From the NCBI GenBank assembly GCA_900291925.1, contig UWYS01000012.1, positions 186,001-250,000 of the forward strand: a stretch of DNA of 64,000 bases. The letters are read 5' to 3'. Positions 15,401 through 26,800 of this stretch are shown in pieces (the stretch's first letter is position 1; every line of letters starts with the position of its first letter). The translations under genes and the position numbers were made by a program. Origin of the DNA: Thecaphora thlaspeos (Eukaryota; Basidiomycota; Ustilaginomycetes; Urocystidales; Glomosporiaceae). Below the pieces are notes generated by a model, which was given only the letters and a program-made list of their open reading frames with translations, was not told the DNA's origin and did not search any database.

Positions 15401-16613
15401 CGACAGCGTCGCTATATTCGTCGCTGATGCTGCTCTTGGGAACAGGACCGGCGGCGGGACGCGTTGCCCGACCAGTCTCGCTCTGGAACTGCTTCGCGAG
15501 CCTGGCCCGCTCGGCGGCCCTTTCCAGGACGTCAGTGCTCTCCTGGAAGACCAGGCAGCGCCGACGCGTCAGGATAGGCGCTTCAGAGCCCAGGCTGGCT
15601 ACCCTCGCCTCGGTCAGAGAGAGATGAGAGTGGTCGGGTCGCTCCGAGCGATGCAAGCGCACTGTCGTCTGGCGGTTGCGACCGGTCTCCTGCGCCAAAG
15701 CCTTGTCGGTCGTGGCGTCCTGAGCCGAACTACTACGCTGTGCAGCTGCTGCCAGTGACCGAGCCGACGCTGGTGGCGGAGGCGGTGAGCTAGGCTGCGG
15801 ACGTCGTGGCTTTTCTGGCTCGACGAAGTGCGTCCTGTCGAGTCAAGATAGGATGTGGATTCGGACGAGCGAAGGAGAAAAAAGTGGCAACAGTCAGCTT
15901 CCATCGTCTCCACATTGCGTAAGCCACTGCGATGGGCAGCCTTCGATGGAAAGACTGATCTGGCGGCGTCTAGAAGCTTGTGCCTCTATCGGCAAGAGAC
16001 CTCGATTAACTCACCTGAGCGGCGTGACCGGGGTAAGGGGCGCACGGCTGACCTTGGTGTCATCCGCTCGCCCTTGTGCGTCTCTGGGATTAGCGTTGGA
16101 CGTGGGTGACTTGGCGCCACAGTCCTTGCGCAGGATACCGCTAGAGACGGCCGGCAGGAGGCAAGGTCGTGGTGACTTGTTGGTGGCCAGAGCGTCGGTC
16201 AAAAGACTCTTGGTCTCGCGTGCGGTTGAGACAGTGAGCCCCGCCTGTGTTGGCAGGAGGGCCTCGTGGCTCTGCACATCAGTCTTTGGAACGCTGCTAG
16301 CTGTCTGGGAAGGCGAAGAGGTTGTCGGGCTTTTCTGGACGGGCTCTTGAGAGGATGGAGTCCTTGGGAGGATCCTCTTCTCGAACGTGAGCGGCTCAAG
16401 CAACTCTGCTTGCTGCGGCGATGGAGTAAGGCCATGCTGGTCGATGGGGAACTCGTTGGCATCCGCCGGTGTACATTGCTGCTGTTGCGGCTGTTGTTGC
16501 TGTTGCGTCTGAGGTGGCGGCGGGGGCGATCTGATGCCGGCGTGGTGCGGTCGTCCGTCGTGCTGGATGGCAGACTGGCGCGTAGGCGAGGTGGCGAACT
16601 GGATCAGCGGCAT
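12438..16613 (-). CDS. Uncharacterised large disordered acidic protein, two exons
   Basis: Exons on the minus strand: 16613-16015 and 15834-12438, joined in phase across a 180-base intron (GTGAGT...GACAG); about 1331 residues. The protein is largely low complexity: a Pro/Gln-rich N-terminus, a Glu/Asp run (encoded near 15130-15235) with a dozen Asp, and a second acidic Ser/Asp stretch (near 14410-14530). Short order-like islands remain: RLKAGFFDAFKRRTLSQG, AHLKLYFDHQPAAFGD, and a C-terminal MEFNWGRCKITNP. I recognise no domain. Such architecture is common in fungal regulators and phosphatase adaptors, but that is only analogy. Further 5' exons above 16613 are possible because the first exon starts abruptly and a CCCAG lies just upstream of the ATG. 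Confidence 0.6.
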
Positions 16614-18148
16614 TGTGTAGACGCTGGGTCAAGTGGCCGGGGTGGTTGAGTGAAGACCTCGACAGCGGAGCGAGGCGGGCCGGGGCGAGGCGGGTGTGGC
16701 GGGGCGTGGCCGGGCTTGTGGCTGTGTCGGCTTCGTTCCGGAGGAAGGGGGCGCAGCAGGCGAAAGGCTGTTGCAGCTCCAGGCGGAGAGGGGCCGCGAG
16801 GTCAGGGCGCAGCCGCCATCGGAAGACGAGTCAGGGCGTGTGCACGCGCCGGACGGGAGCCGACTCGTTGGGTGGTGGGAGAGGGACGACGCTTCAGAAG
16901 ATGGCGAAGTGTCGAGAGTCTCGTCGAGACGGTTTGAGGCAAGGGGGAGTGCCGAGAGCTGAAACCCGAGCGGGACAGGATGGCCTTATCGGCGCTGGGA
17001 GAGCATGCCGGTCCGGACCCCTTAGGCTGACGACGGGAGTTGTTGTGATCTGGGAGACTTGCACCGAGAGCCGGGCCTGGCGGTTGCAAGGTAAGTCCAA
17101 TGGCTGGCAGCGGCGTGCGTGGTTGTGCAGCGAGGTGGGTGGCGTGCGATGCAACAAGATGCTCGGAAAGTGACAGCCGTAAGGTTGCTGATGAAGGCCG
17201 TGACGCTCCGCTCCACTAAACGTAGGTGAGAGCTGGCAACTATGAGAGTATGACGCGGCGTCGGCAGCCAAGGTGACTCTGAGGTGAGGTGGATGAGAGG
17301 CGATTGCGCCCGGACGACTTCTGCGGAGCCGTCGTTCTTACGGCGGTGCGTCGGAGGTGGTATGAGGCGATCGGTGACGATGGAAGGGGGGAGGGGGCTA
17401 GATAGACAGCGAGTAGTCGGACTAGGGAGCCTAGATGGCGAGGACGAGGACGAGCGGAGCGCTGCTTGGGCCCCAGCCCCGGCCTAGCTTCTCCTTGCCT
17501 GTTTGCTGCTTAGAAACCAAGGAGACGCTCGCTCGCGCCTATTTCGCGGGGTGAGGGCACTTCCGATGCCCCCGCCCCCGCTGCCCGCCGCCGCCACCAG
17601 GCCAGCGGGGTGAGGCCCAACCAAAAGCAGGGCTTTTTTTCCCCTCCTGTCTGGCTGGCCCCGGCGAGGCGAGGCGGAGCGGGGCAAACATGGCAAGGGA
17701 GCTGCGTCATTTTGCCTTACACTCCGTAGCCTAGCTTGGTCTCTTTCTCGAGGGACTCGCGCGCGCCGCTAAGTTAGCTTCTGACTGCCAAAAAACGGTC
17801 GCGGCAAAAACGTGGATTCAAAACGCCGCAAACCTTTTAGCCGATGGGACATGCTTTCTCGTACCAGAAAGAACCAGCTACGGACCGACGGTGGTACCCT
17901 TTTGTCACAACACACGCCACCATCGTCCAAGCTCGACCGCCCCCTGGGTTACGAGCGGTGGCAACTGACAGCACAGTGGTGATGGTAGTGTGGCGGTGGC
18001 AAGAGTGAGTGTAGCATCAGCGCCTCTGCAATTAGAACGGCGAGATGGCTAAGGCAGTGCAAGAACAAAGAGTCGGATGGTACAACGATAGAATAAACAG
18101 GGAGTGGATCTTGTTGTTCGGACACGGCAGGGATGCGGCGCTACGCTC
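16614..18148. other. Intergenic region between two minus-strand genes
   Basis: 1535 bases holding the 3' region of EDC4-KMO and the upstream region of the acidic-protein gene. It is very GC-rich around 16650-17700, with long open frames on both strands that lack motifs and look compositional. The stretch 17720-18040 is more mixed. A missing first exon of the acidic-protein gene could hide here; I could not identify one. Confidence 0.4.
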
Positions 18149-21100
18149 TCAGTTCCTGATGAGGCTTCTTTCGACCGTCTCACTCAACCCGGACAAGACG
18201 GGCCTCCAGACCTCCTTCGACCTCCAGACGCCCAGACCGACGAGACCGACGCATCCCACCACGCCGACGACGACGCCGTCTCGTACGATGCGCTGCTGTC
18301 GCTTCTCCCGCCTTATCACCTCGGCGTAGCCGATGTTGCTAAAGGTCACCATCATGTAGAGGCTCTGCCACATCCACCGTGGCAGCATCTTCATCAGCAG
18401 CCCGTCAAGACGCTTCCGAAGCAGGTAGCCTGACGACAGCACAGACGACGCCATTTCGCGGTAGTTGTCCGACGCCAGCTGCGTGATGCTCAGCAGGTCC
18501 GGGTGGCGCGTCGTCGTGTACGACTCCAGCGCGCGGTGCAGCGGCGTCATGGCGGCGGCGGCGGAGGCGACATTGTTGCTGTGGTTGCTGCTCATGGTCT
18601 TGGCCTCTCCTTTCCCGTCGACGCTGCGGTTCGGACCGCCTTCGATCGCTGCGCCGTCGATCTTCTCCAGCAGGACGCGCACGTCCTCGAAGCCGCAATT
18701 GAGGCCCTGGCCGTAGAAGGGCAGCATCGAGTGCGCCGAGTCGCCCAGCAGGATGGCACGGTCGCGGAAGTGGTAGGGCTTGCACTTGACGCTGCCCAGC
18801 GGGCTCGGTCGCCTCGCCAGCAAGTCCTCGACCAGTCTCTCGTCGCCGATCAGGTCGACGGCATCGGGGAAGTGCTCGTCAAAGAAGGCCAAGATGGTGC
18901 GCTTGGCCGAGAGGTGGTCCTTGAATATGTGGAACGGCGCAAACAGCGTGCAGGTGAAGCTCCCATCGCGGTTCGGAAGCGCAATTAGCATAAAGTCGCG
19001 ACGCGGCCAGATGTGCAGGTGGTTGGGATCGAGCGACCAGGCGTCATGCCCGCCCTGGCTGCCGTTGAGGCCGCCGTCGCCGCGCGATCGGCTCCCAGCA
19101 CCCAGCGAGGTGCACGGCGGGATCGACAGCTCGACGTAGCCGTTGTCGACGTACTCGTGTGAGTAGCCCATCCGGACCATGCTGCCCATCGCCGAGCGGA
19201 CGCCCGAGTAGGCACCGTCGCAGCCAAGCACCAGGCCCGCGTACCGGGTAACGGTGTGCTTGTTCCTGCTGTTGACATTGACGTCAAACTCGAGGCGTAC
19301 CCGGTCGGTCGCGGCGGCGGCAGCCGAGGACTGCTGATTCTGGCTCTGCTGCTGCTGTTGACCGTTCCTGCCGCCGCCGTTCTTCTTGGGCGTGCCGTTG
19401 GCGCTGGCCGCCATCTGCTGCTGCTGCTGTCGCTGCTCGTCGACATCGCCCTCGGCGTCGGCCCAGCGCGTTGCACCTCGAAGGTCGTGCTCAAAGTCGA
19501 TGGTCAGCAGGCGGGAGTCGAAGTGGACGTCGATCAGAAGGTGCTGGCTGGCGTGCTGGAGCAGCAGGTTGTTGAGGCGGCTGCGGTCGACCGAGTTGAT
19601 GCACTCGCCATTGGCCCCGTAGGCCTGGCTGTTCTGCGTGACGGTGGCGCGTCCGTCGCGGCCACGGCGCGCGACGGTGTGGATCATGCGCGCACGCATC
19701 GGCACCGCCTCGTCCAGCACGATGTCGGCCAGGTCCTTGTCTAGGCCGGACGCCGCATCACGACCCATTCCAACAGCGGCGACGCTGCGGAGACCCGTCA
19801 GGCCGCGCGTCGAGATGGCCAGGTTGATGCTGCGCTGCAACGACTTGGCAGTCGCCTCCGCAGTGCGTGGATCCTGTCGCGCTTCGTAGATGTCGACCTT
19901 GCACCCGCGCTGCGCAAAACCAAGCGCGGCCAGGCAGCCGACCGGTCCAGCGCCTACGACGGCGATGCGGTCAGGCAAGATGGCCTTGACCGCCTTCAGG
20001 CCGACATCGGGCGTCGAACCTTTCTTCGTGACCGAGACCGGAGCGACGGCGCCGGCGACAGCGGCAGCCTTTGACTTCTTGGCAGCGGCTGCTGCAGTAG
20101 CAGCTTCGGAGACAGCGCTAGCATCTTTTTTGCTGCGTCGGTTCGAAGGGGTGGCCGGCCTGCTCACCGTGGCGGAGACGGCATCCCTGGCAGCGGGAGA
20201 GTTCGGCTTGCTCTCCTTGCTCGTCGGCCTCGGCCCCGGGGCAGGCGCGGCGGCAGGGATGGGAGCAGAAGCTGAAACAGGGTCCGGGGCAGCGACAGAG
20301 GCAGAGGCAGAAGCAGAAGCAGCCGAGATGCCGTTGGCATGCGGCAACGACTTGGCCTCCGACGACGATAGGGCGCGCACCATGTGCTCCAGCTCGGCGT
20401 TGCGCTTCGAGACCTCGTTGAGCTTTTTGAACAGTTCGCCCATACCCGCGGCAATGGCCCGGCTGGTCTCGATGTTGTCCTTGAGCACATCGCTCTGCTC
20501 GTCAACCATCGACTTGCGCAAGGTCGTCATCTCGGAGACGATGGCCGACTCGACCCGCTGCCCAACATCCATCATCACCTCCTCAAAGTGCGGAGCGAGA
20601 ACCTTGCTGACCATCTCCACAGCGGTGCGCTGGACGGCGGGGAGGATGGACTGGGTGATGCCGCGCGAGAGGTGCTCGTGGATCTCGGGTCGACGGATCA
20701 GCTTCTCCAACTCGAGCGGTAGCGTGCCGGCGACGCTGCTGTGGATACCGTTGGCCGGCGTCGAGTTGGTGGCGTCATTGACGGCCGTGGAGATCGCGTG
20801 GTAGATGGTGTCGTTCATTTCGCCGGCCAGTGCGATGGCCAGCTGCTCGACTTCGACTCTGGCTTCCGTGTGTGTATTGGTGGCGGCTCGCGATGCGGAG
20901 GCGGCAGGGTCGGAGAGGGACGCCGACTGATCGACCGTGATGGGCGAGGCGTCCACCTCGTGGGCATCGGTGGTGAACCCGTTAACAAGATCGGAAGAGC
21001 TTTCGTATATGGTGATCGGCTCGCTATGGGCCGCTGGCCTCTCGGCCGCCGCCTTTGCCCCGATAGCCGCCAACGGCAGGTGGACGAGGTCGACGCCCTC

Positions 21101-22750
21101 GGCGTCGCCGGCAAAGAAGCGGACTTCGTGCTGGGCCCACGTCGCCTGGGCGTAGGCGTCGCGTCGGACGATCGAGAGGGCGGTGCAAGGCTCCGAGACG
21201 GCGCACTCGCGGATCTGAGTTGACGGCCTGACGCTCCACGGCTGCGAGTCCCTCCGCAGCCTGTCGGCCAGGCTCGCAAGCGGCGACTCGCCGCCAACGC
21301 CATTGACGGCGGCAGGCAACGGTTCGAAGTCGAATCGGATCGCGAAAATCGATGATCGGACGCTGTTGGCGATCAGCAGCAACGACGTGGTAGCGTCGTA
21401 GACAGGCAGGTTGTAGTGCGCCTCGGCAAGATCGCATGGCATCGCGACGGGCGGACGGAAGCTGTAAACGAGCTTCCAAGATTGCAAGGCGATGTCGAAC
21501 AGCGCTAGGACGGTGTTGCGCTCGAAGCCGATGAGGAGCGTCCTGACCTGGCTGGCATCGTCGCCGATCATCGAGAGGTGGCTCACCACCAGCTCGGAGC
21601 CTTCGAGCGGAGATGCGGCGACCACCTCGATCGTGTTCTCCCCGTCGTTGCCCTGCGTCCCGACGATCTTGATCCTCCACGTCTGCTGTCCCTCGACCAC
21701 AATCGAGGCGATTAGAGAGCCATCGTTCGACAGAGCCCAGCCGGCAAGCGGTGCCGCTCCAGTGGCGGCGGCCGCCTGTCGGCGCGTGGAGGCGTCGAAC
21801 TGAGATTCGCGCATCTGGCCGCTCAGCCGGTCGGTCTCCAACACCAGTATTGCATTGTCGCTGGTCGATACGGCCAGCTTCGGCTCGGTAGGGTGCCATG
21901 CCACCCCAGTGAAGCGGTGGAGCGAGTCGCTGGCGGCAGCCTGATCGGCGGCGATGCGGACGAGCACCTCGGGCTCGTTGATGGCGCTACCGTGCCTGAC
22001 AAATGACGGGTCGATCGACCAGACAATGATCTCGTCGACGCCCGTCTCCTTACACTTGTCGGTCAGCGCGGCCATGAGATAGTTTCCGCTGCTCGGCTGG
22101 AAAGTGGCGAGCGAGCGGATCGCGGCACGCTGCGGCGTCCGTAGCAGCGTCCTCTCTCCCGTTTCGACGTGGATCAGGCGGACCTTGCCCTTGGACATGA
22201 CGTAGCACGCCACGGACGTGCCGAGGCTAGCGATCTTAGCAGCGGGCAGCAGTCCACCCTGTGAGACGTTGCACTGGAAGGCGAGCGACGTGGGCAGCAG
22301 CGCTACGCCCGATGTCTCGATCTTGGCGGGGTAGAGGGTCGAGGGTCCGGCCGCCTGCTTGGCTGACAGGTCGAGCGTGACATGGCGCGGAGCGTTCGAG
22401 GCGGAGGGAGAAAGGATGGACAGGCCTGATGTCGTGGCATCGTCAAAGGCAGAAGGTCCCGCTGCGCGCAGCAAAGAGGCGTAGCTGGACGCGTAGAGCG
22501 TCTTGTCGATGGCGCTGAGCTCGCCAGGTGCTTGTGTCCGTGCGTGTGCCCAAGGCTGAGGCTGTGCGTGTGCGCGTGCCTTCGAAGACAGGTCGGAGGC
22601 GTTAGCGAGCGGCAACGAGGCCGTTGACGGCGTAGTGAGCCGCTTTGTTGCGCCCGCCAGCAGGTCTAGTAGCTGGTTGGACGAAGAGGCAGCGGCGCCG
22701 GCGGGGGGAGGTGTTGGTTCGACTGGATCGGCTAGATAGGCGACTGTCAT
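18149..22750 (-). CDS. BNA4: EDC4/Ge-1-like decapping scaffold fused to kynurenine 3-monooxygenase
   Basis: One uninterrupted frame, 1533 residues from ATG 22750 (an in-frame ATG at 23113 is possible but adds low-complexity sequence). Residues about 150-640 resemble the WD40-like region of EDC4/Ge-1. Residues about 680-830 form a helical/coiled segment (ELEKLIRRPEIHEHLSRGIT...), then an Ala/Pro/Ser linker. From about residue 925 a full kynurenine 3-monooxygenase follows: the FAD Rossmann motif VVGAGPVGCLAALGFA, a second FAD motif LLGDSAHSMLPFYGQG, and a C-terminal membrane segment (VVVGVVGCVGLVGLGVW), as usual for this outer-mitochondrial-membrane enzyme of NAD synthesis from tryptophan. The KMO part is about 607 residues because of a Gln/Ala-rich insertion. 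No Met lies between about residue 780 and the KMO start. KMO is certain, EDC4 moderate, fusion apparent. Confidence 0.85.
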   Translation of the reverse strand: MTVAYLADPVEPTPPPAGAAASSSNQLLDLLAGATKRLTTPSTASLPLANASDLSSKARAHAQPQPWAHARTQAPGELSAIDKTLYASSYASLLRAAGPSAFDDATTSGLSILSPSASNAPRHVTLDLSAKQAAGPSTLYPAKIETSGVALLPTSLAFQCNVSQGGLLPAAKIASLGTSVACYVMSKGKVRLIHVETGERTLLRTPQRAAIRSLATFQPSSGNYLMAALTDKCKETGVDEIIVWSIDPSFVRHGSAINEPEVLVRIAADQAAASDSLHRFTGVAWHPTEPKLAVSTSDNAILVLETDRLSGQMRESQFDASTRRQAAAATGAAPLAGWALSNDGSLIASIVVEGQQTWRIKIVGTQGNDGENTIEVVAASPLEGSELVVSHLSMIGDDASQVRTLLIGFERNTVLALFDIALQSWKLVYSFRPPVAMPCDLAEAHYNLPVYDATTSLLLIANSVRSSIFAIRFDFEPLPAAVNGVGGESPLASLADRLRRDSQPWSVRPSTQIRECAVSEPCTALSIVRRDAYAQATWAQHEVRFFAGDAEGVDLVHLPLAAIGAKAAAERPAAHSEPITIYESSSDLVNGFTTDAHEVDASPITVDQSASLSDPAASASRAATNTHTEARVEVEQLAIALAGEMNDTIYHAISTAVNDATNSTPANGIHSSVAGTLPLELEKLIRRPEIHEHLSRGITQSILPAVQRTAVEMVSKVLAPHFEEVMMDVGQRVESAIVSEMTTLRKSMVDEQSDVLKDNIETSRAIAAGMGELFKKLNEVSKRNAELEHMVRALSSSEAKSLPHANGISAASASASASVAAPDPVSASAPIPAAAPAPGPRPTSKESKPNSPAARDAVSATVSRPATPSNRRSKKDASAVSEAATAAAAAKKSKAAAVAGAVAPVSVTKKGSTPDVGLKAVKAILPDRIAVVGAGPVGCLAALGFAQRGCKVDIYEARQDPRTAEATAKSLQRSINLAISTRGLTGLRSVAAVGMGRDAASGLDKDLADIVLDEAVPMRARMIHTVARRGRDGRATVTQNSQAYGANGECINSVDRSRLNNLLLQHASQHLLIDVHFDSRLLTIDFEHDLRGATRWADAEGDVDEQRQQQQQMAASANGTPKKNGGGRNGQQQQQSQNQQSSAAAAATDRVRLEFDVNVNSRNKHTVTRYAGLVLGCDGAYSGVRSAMGSMVRMGYSHEYVDNGYVELSIPPCTSLGAGSRSRGDGGLNGSQGGHDAWSLDPNHLHIWPRRDFMLIALPNRDGSFTCTLFAPFHIFKDHLSAKRTILAFFDEHFPDAVDLIGDERLVEDLLARRPSPLGSVKCKPYHFRDRAILLGDSAHSMLPFYGQGLNCGFEDVRVLLEKIDGAAIEGGPNRSVDGKGEAKTMSSNHSNNVASAAAAMTPLHRALESYTTTRHPDLLSITQLASDNYREMASSVLSSGYLLRKRLDGLLMKMLPRWMWQSLYMMVTFSNIGYAEVIRREKRQQRIVRDGVVVGVVGCVGLVGLGVWRSKEVWRPVLSGLSETVERSLIRN

Positions 22751-23869
22751 TCCAATAGTGGTATTGGAGACTTTTGAGAAGACGGGGGGAAGAGGTATAT
22801 GCTGATGAAGGCGCGGGAGAGGTCGAGGAGAGTAGCTCTCTCTGTGAAGCGAAGAGGCCAGGGATTGGGGGGGGGGGGGGCGGTGGCGATGCTTGTCCTT
22901 GTATGTGCAAGAGGTGTGCGTGTCCTGGTTCGGGAAAGGCGGCGGCGGCGAGTGGTATCTATACGAGGTGGTGATGGTGATGGTGGTGGCGGCAGTAGTG
23001 GTGGCGGCGGTGACGAGGAGGATGATGATGGCAAGTTGCTGGGCCGTTTGGAACGCGAAGAGGGAGTTGGTGGAGCAGCTTGGAGAAGCTTGCTGCTCAG
23101 CTTCCGGCTGCATTCAGATTACGACAGCAGAAAATTTCCGCCCGCCTTTTCTTCGCCCCGGCCTCACGGTCCGTCCGTCATGCCATAAAGCACGACCAGC
23201 TACAGCCAGCCTCCAGGAGGCGTCGCAGACAGCCTAGCCTTTCTAGAGGTGACAATCAACGCCACCACCACCACGGCGATGCGGGTGTCGACAAGATGAT
23301 AGCTTTCGAATCACTTGTTTTTTCGTGTACGTGTGTGCGGAAGACCGCAACAAGGGAATGCCAGACGAGGAGAACGACAACTTCTTGGAGAATCATAGAG
23401 AGAGAGCGTGTGTGTGTGCGTGTGCGTGTGTGTTTGTCTCTACGAAAAGAGACGGAGAAGAAGAAGAGACGGACGAGACTAGTCTAAACGACAAGTGATA
23501 GTGAGACGAAGGTGGTCGGCCTTGCAGATAGACAAGCGAAACTGAACCGGCCAGCGACGTCTGGCTGCTGCGCAACCTTTCTTTTGGGAGAGTGACTGGA
23601 GAGGACAAAGGAACGTTGATAGAACGCGAGGTCGAGTGCGTCCGTGACTGGAAAGAGTGAGCAACGGACTGTCTGGGAAGCCCGTGACATTTTGTGTCGA
23701 TCAAGAGCTTTCGTCGCGCCAGTGACGGAGAAGCGGAAGGGGAAGAGGGGAAGGAGGAGTGGGACGGCAACGCTGCGAACGAGCAAGCTCCCATGCCGCA
23801 GGTCGTCAGAGAAGAGTCGTCGGGACAGGCGCGAGCAGTGCGCGTCGTCGCAGCTTCGAGGTGGTCTGG
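22751..23869. other. Intergenic region, EDC4-KMO promoter and RFX 3' region
   Basis: 1119 bases between two minus-strand genes. It holds a G-run near 22868-22880, GGT/GGC trinucleotide-rich sequence at about 22970-23020, and a TG-rich simple repeat at about 23409-23437. It is likely the long 5' leader and promoter of EDC4-KMO plus the 3' UTR of the RFX gene. No supported gene. Confidence 0.5.
23409..23437. repeat. TG/CG-alternating simple repeat
   Basis: A GTGTGTGTGCGTGTGCGTGTGTG-like tract, alternating purine-pyrimidine and so potentially Z-DNA forming. It lies about 670 bases upstream of the EDC4-KMO start. Confidence 0.7.
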
Positions 23870-26800
23870 CTAGGCCGCCTGGTCCATCGGCTGGTCCTGC
23901 TGACCCCTCTCCTGCTCGCTTGACGCCGACGAAGCAGCCGCAGCGGCAGTCGTCGATGCCGTTGAATTCGCTTCTGTGGTCGTCGTCGTCTCGGAGCCGT
24001 AGCCGTGCGAAGAGTACATGCCGAGCGATCCGTGGGCATGCCCCTCCTTGCCGTCCAGGGGCGAGAGATGGGTCGAGACCGACGAGGACGACGCCGGATG
24101 CTGGGTGGTAGCAGATGCCGAGTGCGAGCCGCCGAGGCTGTGGCTGTCGAGCGCACTGGTGCGCGGCGACGCAGACGGCGTAGCGCGATGGCTGCCGCCG
24201 CCGCCGTAGTGACTGCCACCCAGAGCCATGCCACTCAGCGAGCTGCTGACCGGACCGCTGATTTCCGAATTGCCTGTCGACCTCGACGGAGGCCCGGACG
24301 ACATACGCATCCGCTGGCCCGACCACTTGCGCGCGACGGGCGCCGCCATGCTGCCAAACAAGCTGCTGCCGCCGTGGCCACCGTGGCCCGAGTCAGCCAC
24401 CGGCGCCGAGTGCAGCGAAAAGTCGCTCTCGGACGCCGAGCTGCTGTACTGCTGCTCGCCGCTGAGCCAGGTGTAGTGCGAGTCGGAGACGCTGCTGCCG
24501 ATACTGTCGTCGCGGCGCCGCGCCTGCTGGCTGCCCTGGAAGGCGAACGGCGTTTTGGTCGACGAACCGCCGCCAAAGACGGCCTGATGCGGCCCGAGGA
24601 TGTCGGCGTGCGACGATGACGTCGATGGGAAAGAGGGCGGCGCCAGCGTATGCGTGTCCGGATAGTGTCGGTCGGAGGTCGGTTCGGGAAGCGAGTGCTC
24701 GCGAAACTGCTTGATCGACTCGTAGATGCCGGCGATCCGCTCGAGGTTCTCTGCCAGCTTTTCGCACGCCTGCACCTTGGCCTTGACGAACGAGGCCGGA
24801 AGCCTGCCCTCAAGCAGGTTCTGCAGCCGGCTCGACATGCTCATCGCCATCGCGCCAAGGCTGGCGGTGCGCTCGTCAGATATGTCGTCGCCAATCATAT
24901 CGTCGAGGCGCACCAGCAGCTGCCGCACGATGACGGCGTCGCCGCGGAGGATCAGCTCGCAGAGCGTCGGCTCGTTCCGCATCGCCTCTTGGCTATCCTG
25001 ACTCAGCGAGCTCCAGAACGATGTCGAGCGGCGGTCAAAGGCAGCCAAGTCTGGGCCATAGTGGATGGCGTGCAGCAGGTCCTGGCACATCGCCTCGTAC
25101 TCCTTCCAGGCGATCTTGCCTTTCATCGAGAGATGGAACGAGGCGGCGTTGAGCGTCGAATCGCCCTCTTCTGGGTTGGGCCAGTCGGAGAGGTCCCTGC
25201 ACGAGCGACGGTAGTTGGCTACGCTCTGCGGACGGCTCAGATGGCCGTGCATCGAGAGCGAGGGGCTGTTGTTCTCCGAAGGGTGGCCGAAGCTGTCGCC
25301 GCCGCGGCTCAGACGATGTGGATGTGAGGCTCCGCCGCCGCCGCCATCGATCCCGCTCGATGTCCCTCCGCTGGCAGCAAAGCCATGACCAGCGACGGTG
25401 GAATGTCTGGAGTCGAAGCTGCTATCGCCGCTGCTGCCGCCGAGCATCGCGCCACAACTGCCATCGGCGGTGGAGAGCGTATGCCTGCGCGGCATGTACG
25501 ACGGTGACGAGCCATGCTGGTGGTGCTGTAGCTGTTGGTTCTGCTGCGCCGACGCGGCCGCCATCGAGCCGTTGAGCGTGGCGAATGCCGAGGCTGCCAT
25601 CTTGTCCGCCTGCGACTCGCCGACGCCGGACTGGCTCTGGCCCTGTCCACTGTACTGGCCCGGCGTGACGAACTGGAGATGACGGCCGTGGGCCGAGGCG
25701 TCGAGGGGCGCGTAGCCCCGGGCGGCATCATCGCCGTTGGACGTGGTCGAGCGCGACCGGCCCTCCTGGGCGTATTCGGCTGACATCCCGACGCTCAACT
25801 GGAGGCGGCCAGCCTTTTCATCATCGAGCAGCTGCTTGATGGCGATAGCCTCGCGCTGGTTCGCGGTGCCGAAGCCGCAGTAGTGAAAGCGCGTCTTGCC
25901 ACGTCCGCCAAGCCTGCGCTGGGCTACGTCGGGGAACTGGCCACGCAGCACCTTGCCGAACGAGGCCGCTTGCAATGGTTCAACGCCAAACGACTCACAT
26001 GCCCGACGGTATGATTCGTGCAAGATCGTTCGCGGGATCGAGATTTGAATCGAAGCCTTAAGCGTGTAGTTGCAGCTCAGCCTGGTGAAGTTAAGGCAGG
26101 AGCACGCGCAAGGTGGGTGCACGGATCGTGAGTGGGGACAACGATGGTGGTAGACGAAGAGCAGACGTCGCAGGGGCAAGATAAACAGAGAGAGAGCGAG
26201 AAAGAGGGGGAGAGAGACAGAGAGAGAAAGACAGCGTCAGAATAGCGTCTCGGATGACGGATATGGCCAGTGCGTATCGGCGCTGACCGTAAACGTAAAG
26301 TGCGCGCCTCAGACCCCGTCGGTCGCCACTTCTGTTCAATCCTGGCAGGGCGAGGCGTAGCGATATTTAAACAAAAGGGAAGACTCACCAGATCCGAGCC
26401 CACTTATCCCGGTAGAACTCAGCGTTCTTCTTGGTCGTCGCCGACTTATAGAGCGAAGAGATCTGGCGGAGGGCATTGTCGATGTCGCTAGTCGACACCG
26501 CGGCCGGGTGGCCGCTGATGCCGTACGGCTGCTCCAGAGCGCCGTTCTTGCCGCCGTATGTGGCGGCGTAGGCGTGAGAGCCGCTGCCGCCACCGCCACC
26601 GTAGGGGGAAAAGTGGCTCCCCAAGGCATCGTAGTAGCCTGGCGGACGGATGGGGCTGTTGTTCTCCGAGGACGAGTCGTAGGCGAACGACGCCGTCGCC
26701 GGGGGGAGCATCATACCGCCAGCGTCAGAGCTGGCGTAGCCGCTGTGCGTGGAGGAGCCGATGCTGTTGAACGAGGCGCGGTGCAAGGACGACTGCTGCC

